Positions 59,401 to 64,000 of a stretch of 64,000 bases of DNA are shown here, piece after piece. The stretch comes from Dryomyza anilis (taxonomy: Eukaryota > Arthropoda > Insecta > Diptera > Dryomyzidae): assembly GCA_951804985.1 (NCBI GenBank), contig OX638133.1, positions 71,492,367-71,556,366 of the forward strand, in the 5' to 3' direction. Under the pieces are notes generated by a model. The model made no database searches, was not told where the DNA came from, and worked only from the letters and a program-made list of their open reading frames with translations. The first letter of the stretch is position 1. Each line of letters starts with the position of its first letter. The translations under genes and the position numbers were made by a program.

Positions 59401-62400
59401 TCTTTTTCATTACTTACTTTCTTCAAAACATTTGAAACATAAAAACCAATAACATTTTGTAATTTTTCATCGATGATCATAGATTCATCTGCATTTTCGG
59501 TGTCCTTATTAAATTCATTGATACATTCCGTATCAGCAGCTATATTAGAAATATCTTTCCCAACCTCTGTAGCATTAATAACCGACTGTGATGTATGCTG
59601 TATTTGTTCCTGACCAATTGTAGTTTCAAAAATGTTTATGTCTTTTTCATTACCCATTTTTGCATGTAATGTATTATTGTTTTCATTTGTTTTTTCCCCG
59701 TCAATTAATTGCTGATTTAATGAAACGTCATCACCGCTTAAAATATTTGTTGTTTCGTCCGAGTTCCATTCTAAGTTGACATTAATTGAGTCGGATTCTT
59801 CATCATTTTCCTCGTTATCGTCTCCGAAAATCTTTTCCAAGGCATCATCTATATCACTACTCTTTGTATATTCTTCATCATTTTCGTGTAGTTTATTTTC
59901 GATGTGCTCATCGTTTGCATGTGTTTTCTTTTTATTTTCTTTTGGTATACATTCTAAATTGCTAAATACTTGAGACTCTAGATCATCGATATATTCCATT
60001 TGCTCTTCTTTAGATTTAATTTCATCTGTGTCATATTTCGTTGTATTTTTCTCTTCATGAGTTGGTATTTCATTCTCAGATTTCTTCTGTATGTCCGTCA
60101 GATTATCTTCGTATGTTTTGTTTTCATCAAATGACTTTAGCTCATCTTCTTTATCTGCCATCATCTCTATCAGCATTTCTATAACAACTTTCTTCTTTTC
60201 GTGCTTATCTGAGTTCTTCTCTTCTTTTTCATCTTCTTTTATCTTTTCATATGTATTCGCGATTACATCTGCTGATTTTGAATCTATTAATTCTACATTC
60301 TTGTTATCTGTTTTCAAAACATCCGTTATCTTTTCATCTGCAATCGTAACAGTTGTGTTAATCGTATTCGCAATCTTTTCATTCGTTTCTTTCCTATCCT
60401 CATCAATATATTGGTATGCTTCATCTGTTGTATGCATTTTCTCATTATTCTCTACTTCATCTGCATTTTTCTCCTCATTAGTTATCTTCTCTTCATTTGG
60501 TTCATTTTTCTCAGTAAATTTGTCCTTTGATGTATTCGTAGTATCTGCATTGTTCACCTCAATTACATTAAAAAGAACGTTTAGCTTTTCATCTTCGCTC
60601 TCTACTATTTTCTCGACGACTAAATTTTCAGTTGCGTTGTTCACTTTTAATATTTCATCATCTACATTCTCGTCTACATCATAAACATTATTTTTTTCAA
60701 TTGCTTCATCTGTTTGTTTATTTTTAACCCCAACATGATTCTCTTTAAAATTAAGGATTTCGTTTCGGCTTACTTCCTGGCAATCATTATTTGGTTTCGT
60801 CTCTACTTCATCACCAGTGTGTTTTAGATATTCGTTAATGTTTTCCAACACTTCAACTGCTTCATTACCTTCATTTTCTATTAAATCCTTTTCCGAGATT
60901 CTTTCCAATGTATCGTCAAGTTCATCTAACTCCTCATCTTCTGCCACATCATCGTCTTCTTCTTGCTCTTTCATTTCTGCACTGTTTCTATCAGACTCCA
61001 TGTCTATCTGATCATCTTCATCATCCTCAAGTTCAATTATGATACTTTGCTGCGCAGGTGTTTCAACAAATTCATCCAACTCTTCATTTTCGGCCACATC
61101 TACTTGTTCTTGCTCCAATATTTCTGCATTCTTCTTATTATCCTTCTTGTCTAGCTGATCATCTTCATCATCATCGTCGAGTCCAATTACTATACTTTCC
61201 AGCGACGCTGTTTCAACAATATGTAGCTTTTGTGCAACTTCTTTCTGATTCGTCAACTCTCGCAGCTTCTGCTCAAGTTTTTCCTCTTTAATATGCTGTT
61301 GCTTAGTGTCTGTTAGCATATGCGTTGGGTTCGTCCCTGCTTCTTTCTTGCTAATCTCCTCAGAGTTTTGTTGCATGTTATCGGATTCATCGTCCAAAGG
61401 TACAACTGCAGCTTCACTCTCTTCATATGCTCTTGGATATTTTTTCGAGATCCTTTCCAATGTATCGTCAAGTGCATCCATGCAGTTTTCGTCCAAGTTT
61501 CTGTTGCCATCTACCAAAACATTAACTACTTCATTATCTTCGTTTTCGCTTAAATCGCCATCCAAAATTCTTTCCAAGGTATCGTCAAGCACTTCCGATT
61601 CTTTATCTTCTTCTGTATCTTCTTCCTGCTCATGTATTGCCGCATTTCTTTCGACATCCTTTAAGTTTACTTCTACAGCTCCTTCATCGTCGTCATCATC
61701 TTCAAGATCAATTACTATTGTCTTCAGCGTAAGCTCTTCCACAATATTTGGTATTTGTACCACTTCCGGATGCTTCGTTAATTCTCTTAGACTCAACTCA
61801 AGCTGCTTATCTACTGCTAATGTTTTTAGCATTTGATTAATTGGCAAAACCGTCGGCAAGCGTATGTCTTCTATTATTTCGATGACGGGCTTTTTTGTTT
61901 TATGCTCTGGAACATGCAGCTCTTTGATAATCATTTCTTCCATTTCCTTGTGTTGCATTTCCCTTATATTCTCTTCATCTGTATCCAGGTCGATTTCAAT
62001 AACATCGCAGGTTTTTGTATGTCTTGTCTTTTCGGCGTACTCCGCCGGCAGCGTTTCTCTTTCTGGAACATTCACCATGAGCTTTACGTTTTCTTGTGTT
62101 GAAGAAGTATCTTTTTCTTCACTTACTCTCGACAACTTATCTTCAGTAACAATTTCATTAAGCTGTATGTCTTGCAGACTTTTTGATGCATCTATTTCAA
62201 GATTCTTTTGTATATCTTGTACATCGCTGATTTTCTTTTTCTCGGGCACTGGATTTTCGAACACATTTCCAAAAATCTGTTCGGCTACATCATTTTTAGC
62301 AGGAGATATTGCTGTTTTTGAATCTGTTGCTCTGTGCATTTTTTCTATCACGATTTCTTGATTTTTGGAAAGATCTGCAATCAGCTTTTCGACTAGGTTA

Positions 62401-63417
62401 GTTTTTGGAGATGTAGTTAATAGTTTTGGCTTATCTTTCAAATATGTTTCGAGACTGATTTTCTTTTTCTCTTTTATCAATGACGTCGTTGTCTGACTTT
62501 CGGAAGCATTCTTTATGTTCGATATTGCCACTGTTTCTAATTTGGGATTCGCTTTAAAGTATGACTCCACCTGCTGACTAGTGATTGTTGCAGCTCCTGG
62601 TTTTAAATCGTCATTCGCGACAACACCGACATCGCTATAAACACTGGGGGACGTTGTAGCGGAGGAGTTATTACTTAATATTTGCAAAACATTTGTTAAT
62701 AATTTGCTGTTAGTTTTACTTTGTGTGGCATCTTCTTTATTGCCTGCCGGCGAGGTACCAAAAAGTGCATTAAAAAGCGCCACTTTCTTGGGAGTATTCA
62801 ACACATTTGCAGTTTTTTCCACATCAGTATTTTGTATATCTGTATTTTTATCAACAGTATTTGGTGCATTGGTATTGTCGATATGAGCAGATTTTGGCAC
62901 ATCACTGTTTTGTGCAGTCATCTTTAAAATACCACAATCATTTGCTTTTACTGGTGTCAAAATTACTGTTGTTTTAGCATTTTCTTCATTTGAAACTTCT
63001 GTATTTTTCTTTGCAACATTAACATTTTCTAATATTTTTGTGCTAAGCGGTTTTGTTTCATTTACTGAGCAGTTCGTAGTAGTTTTTTCTTTGAATATTT
63101 CTTTGGAATTTGTAGTAATATTTCCTAAATTTGGCAACTGCTGTTCTTTTGGGTTTTCTAATTGAGTTGCAACTACTGTCGATTTTGTACAATTCAAAGT
63201 ATTTAGTTTATTTTTAATATCTGTCTTAATTTTGTCCTGTTTGATTTTAGTTTCTTCTACTTTCTCTGCTCGGTTTGCATCCAATGTAGCTTGTGTAGGC
63301 CATGGTTTAAGCTGCTTTACATAAACATCGTCATCGGGACTGTGGACCTTCGAATGATTGGCGTATTTTTCAAGAGGTTTCGACGCATATTTCCTTGAGA
63401 TCTCGTCACTATTTGAG
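56436..63417 (-). CDS. Last exon of a giant charged, probably nuclear protein with several SIM-like motifs
   Basis: One ~7-kb exon, open from an acceptor (TACTTTCAG, exon from 63417) to TAG at 56438-56436, about 2,326 codons. There is no in-frame ATG near its 5' end and a TAA lies just upstream in the intron, so earlier exons beyond the window must supply the start; the TTG at 63284 is not a start. The protein is rich in Glu, Lys, Asp and Asn, with no catalytic domain recognised. SUMO-interaction-like motifs: VIEIDLDTDEE (near 62000), IVIDLEDDDDDE (61700), IVIGLDDDDED (61185), IIIELEDDEDD (61030) and ILRIVDSDSDDDD (57300). The word DDTLERI recurs four times between 61600 and 60880. Basic clusters (KRKRKVDE, KKRRD, KAKRRRIQIKHF, ITRKRHKKRT) suggest nuclear import. 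A Gln/Lys/His coiled-coil-like region covers 57900-57450. The C-terminus is Ser/Thr/Ala-rich and ends with a conserved-looking NEHVVNVFITRKRHKKR. The gene is not identified. Confidence 0.85.
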
Positions 63418-64000
63418 CTGAAAGTATGATTTGCTAGTCGTTAAACGCTCGTTATTTATTATTTTTAATTCGTTTCATGTTTATTTGGTAAAAAATTGAT
63501 TTTTAATAAAAAAAAAATTTACAAGTCTATAAAATTAAAATTAAACTAAAAACTTATATTTGTATTTGGCGAAAAACTAACTCAGTACTTTTTCATTGAA
63601 AACAATCGAATTTATTCTTTCATGTTTAAAAATTCGTTTTTGGTTAATATCGATCGAAAACGGATTTCGAAACAAGTTCCATGATAAAAAAAAAGTAATA
63701 GCTAAAAGAATGTAGTAGAAAATTAAATAAGAATGGGAATATGAATAAAATAGGTACAGGAAAATGAATAGAAATTGGAATAAAAATAGGTATACGAACG
63801 GAAATAAAAATAAATATTAGCGAGGAAATAGCTATAGCATAGGAATAAGAATGATAATATTAGGTTAGATTATTAAGGGGCTTACTGAAGTAAAATCACG
63901 GGGGCCTGGTTATCTATTGTGTTCAATTTTATCTGTGTGGTAACCTTCAAGTATTAGGTTAGGTAGTGAGGATGTTGGCAAGGCAAATATAAAAAGTATT
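63418..64000 (-). other. Intron of the large gene (window edge)
   Basis: Begins with a pyrimidine-containing acceptor at 63418-63426 on the minus strand. The remainder is AT-rich, with a run of GAATAAAAATAGG-like repeats near 63730-63830 and no exon recognised before the window ends. Confidence 0.5.

Noticed and set aside
57091..62361. Several long plus-strand frames antisense to the giant exon, up to about 197 codons
   Set aside because: They arise because Glu/Lys/Asp codons rarely give stops on the other strand; they are Ser/Phe-rich, unrelated to one another and lack splice or start context.
63282..63284. TTG as start codon of the giant protein
   Set aside because: The frame is open further upstream to a good splice acceptor, and nuclear genes in flies do not normally start at TTG.

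Overview
This is 64 kb of an AT-rich, intron-bearing animal genome, most likely a higher (cyclorrhaphous) fly. The evidence is three clear insect-type nuclear genes with GT-AG introns, DINE-1/INE-1-like elements (fly-type Helitron derivatives), a degraded insect errantivirus, and many short non-autonomous transposons. There is no sign of bacterial, organellar or plasmid sequence, and I found no CRISPR array, tRNA or rRNA gene. LAYOUT. 1-14 kb: no host gene recognised; a mosaic of mobile-element remains (an element with 8-bp target duplications inside an older palindromic MITE, a dead LINE, DINE-1-like copies, a deleted IS630/mariner-type element and a long foldback). 14.0-25.8 kb (+): a nine-exon SLC22-type organic cation/carcinine transporter of 596 aa, assembled exon by exon with consistent phases; its introns hold DINE-1-like elements, an ~890-bp palindrome, a LINE tail and ~2.5 kb of an 8-bp tandem repeat. 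26-27.5 kb: MITEs. 27.5-37.4 kb (-): one decayed errantivirus (gag, protease, RT/RNase H, integrase, env, 3' LTR), broken by at least seven later insertions, including a solo LTR inside its integrase. 39-40.2 kb (+): 3' half of a copia-type element with the start of an LTR. 40.9-41.6 kb (-): a TMEM186 homologue (mitochondrial complex I assembly). 42-50.3 kb: densely nested MITEs and foldbacks. 51.0-52.35 kb (+): a four-exon unorthodox (AQP11/12-like) aquaporin of 281 aa. 54 kb: a complete non-autonomous hAT element with a perfect 8-bp target duplication. 56.4-63.4 kb (-): a ~7-kb last exon of a very large, acidic/lysine-rich, probably nuclear disordered protein with several SUMO-interaction-like motifs; its 5' part lies beyond the window. 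HOW IT FITS TOGETHER. The four host genes share no obvious pathway (small-molecule transport, respiratory-complex assembly, water/solute channel, nuclear scaffold); they are separate islands in repeats. The most interesting non-genic signal is that many different short repeat families are each filled with one family-specific short word, often palindromic, in both orientations (for example TTCGTAAAATACACGAA, TATCGATATCG, TACGGTACG, AATGATTG, ATGATCA, CAAACACTT). Several families also share related termini (ACAC..AGAAAAA or CCC-AGT-GAAAT). All element boundaries were read by eye and carry a few bases of uncertainty unless target duplications are quoted.
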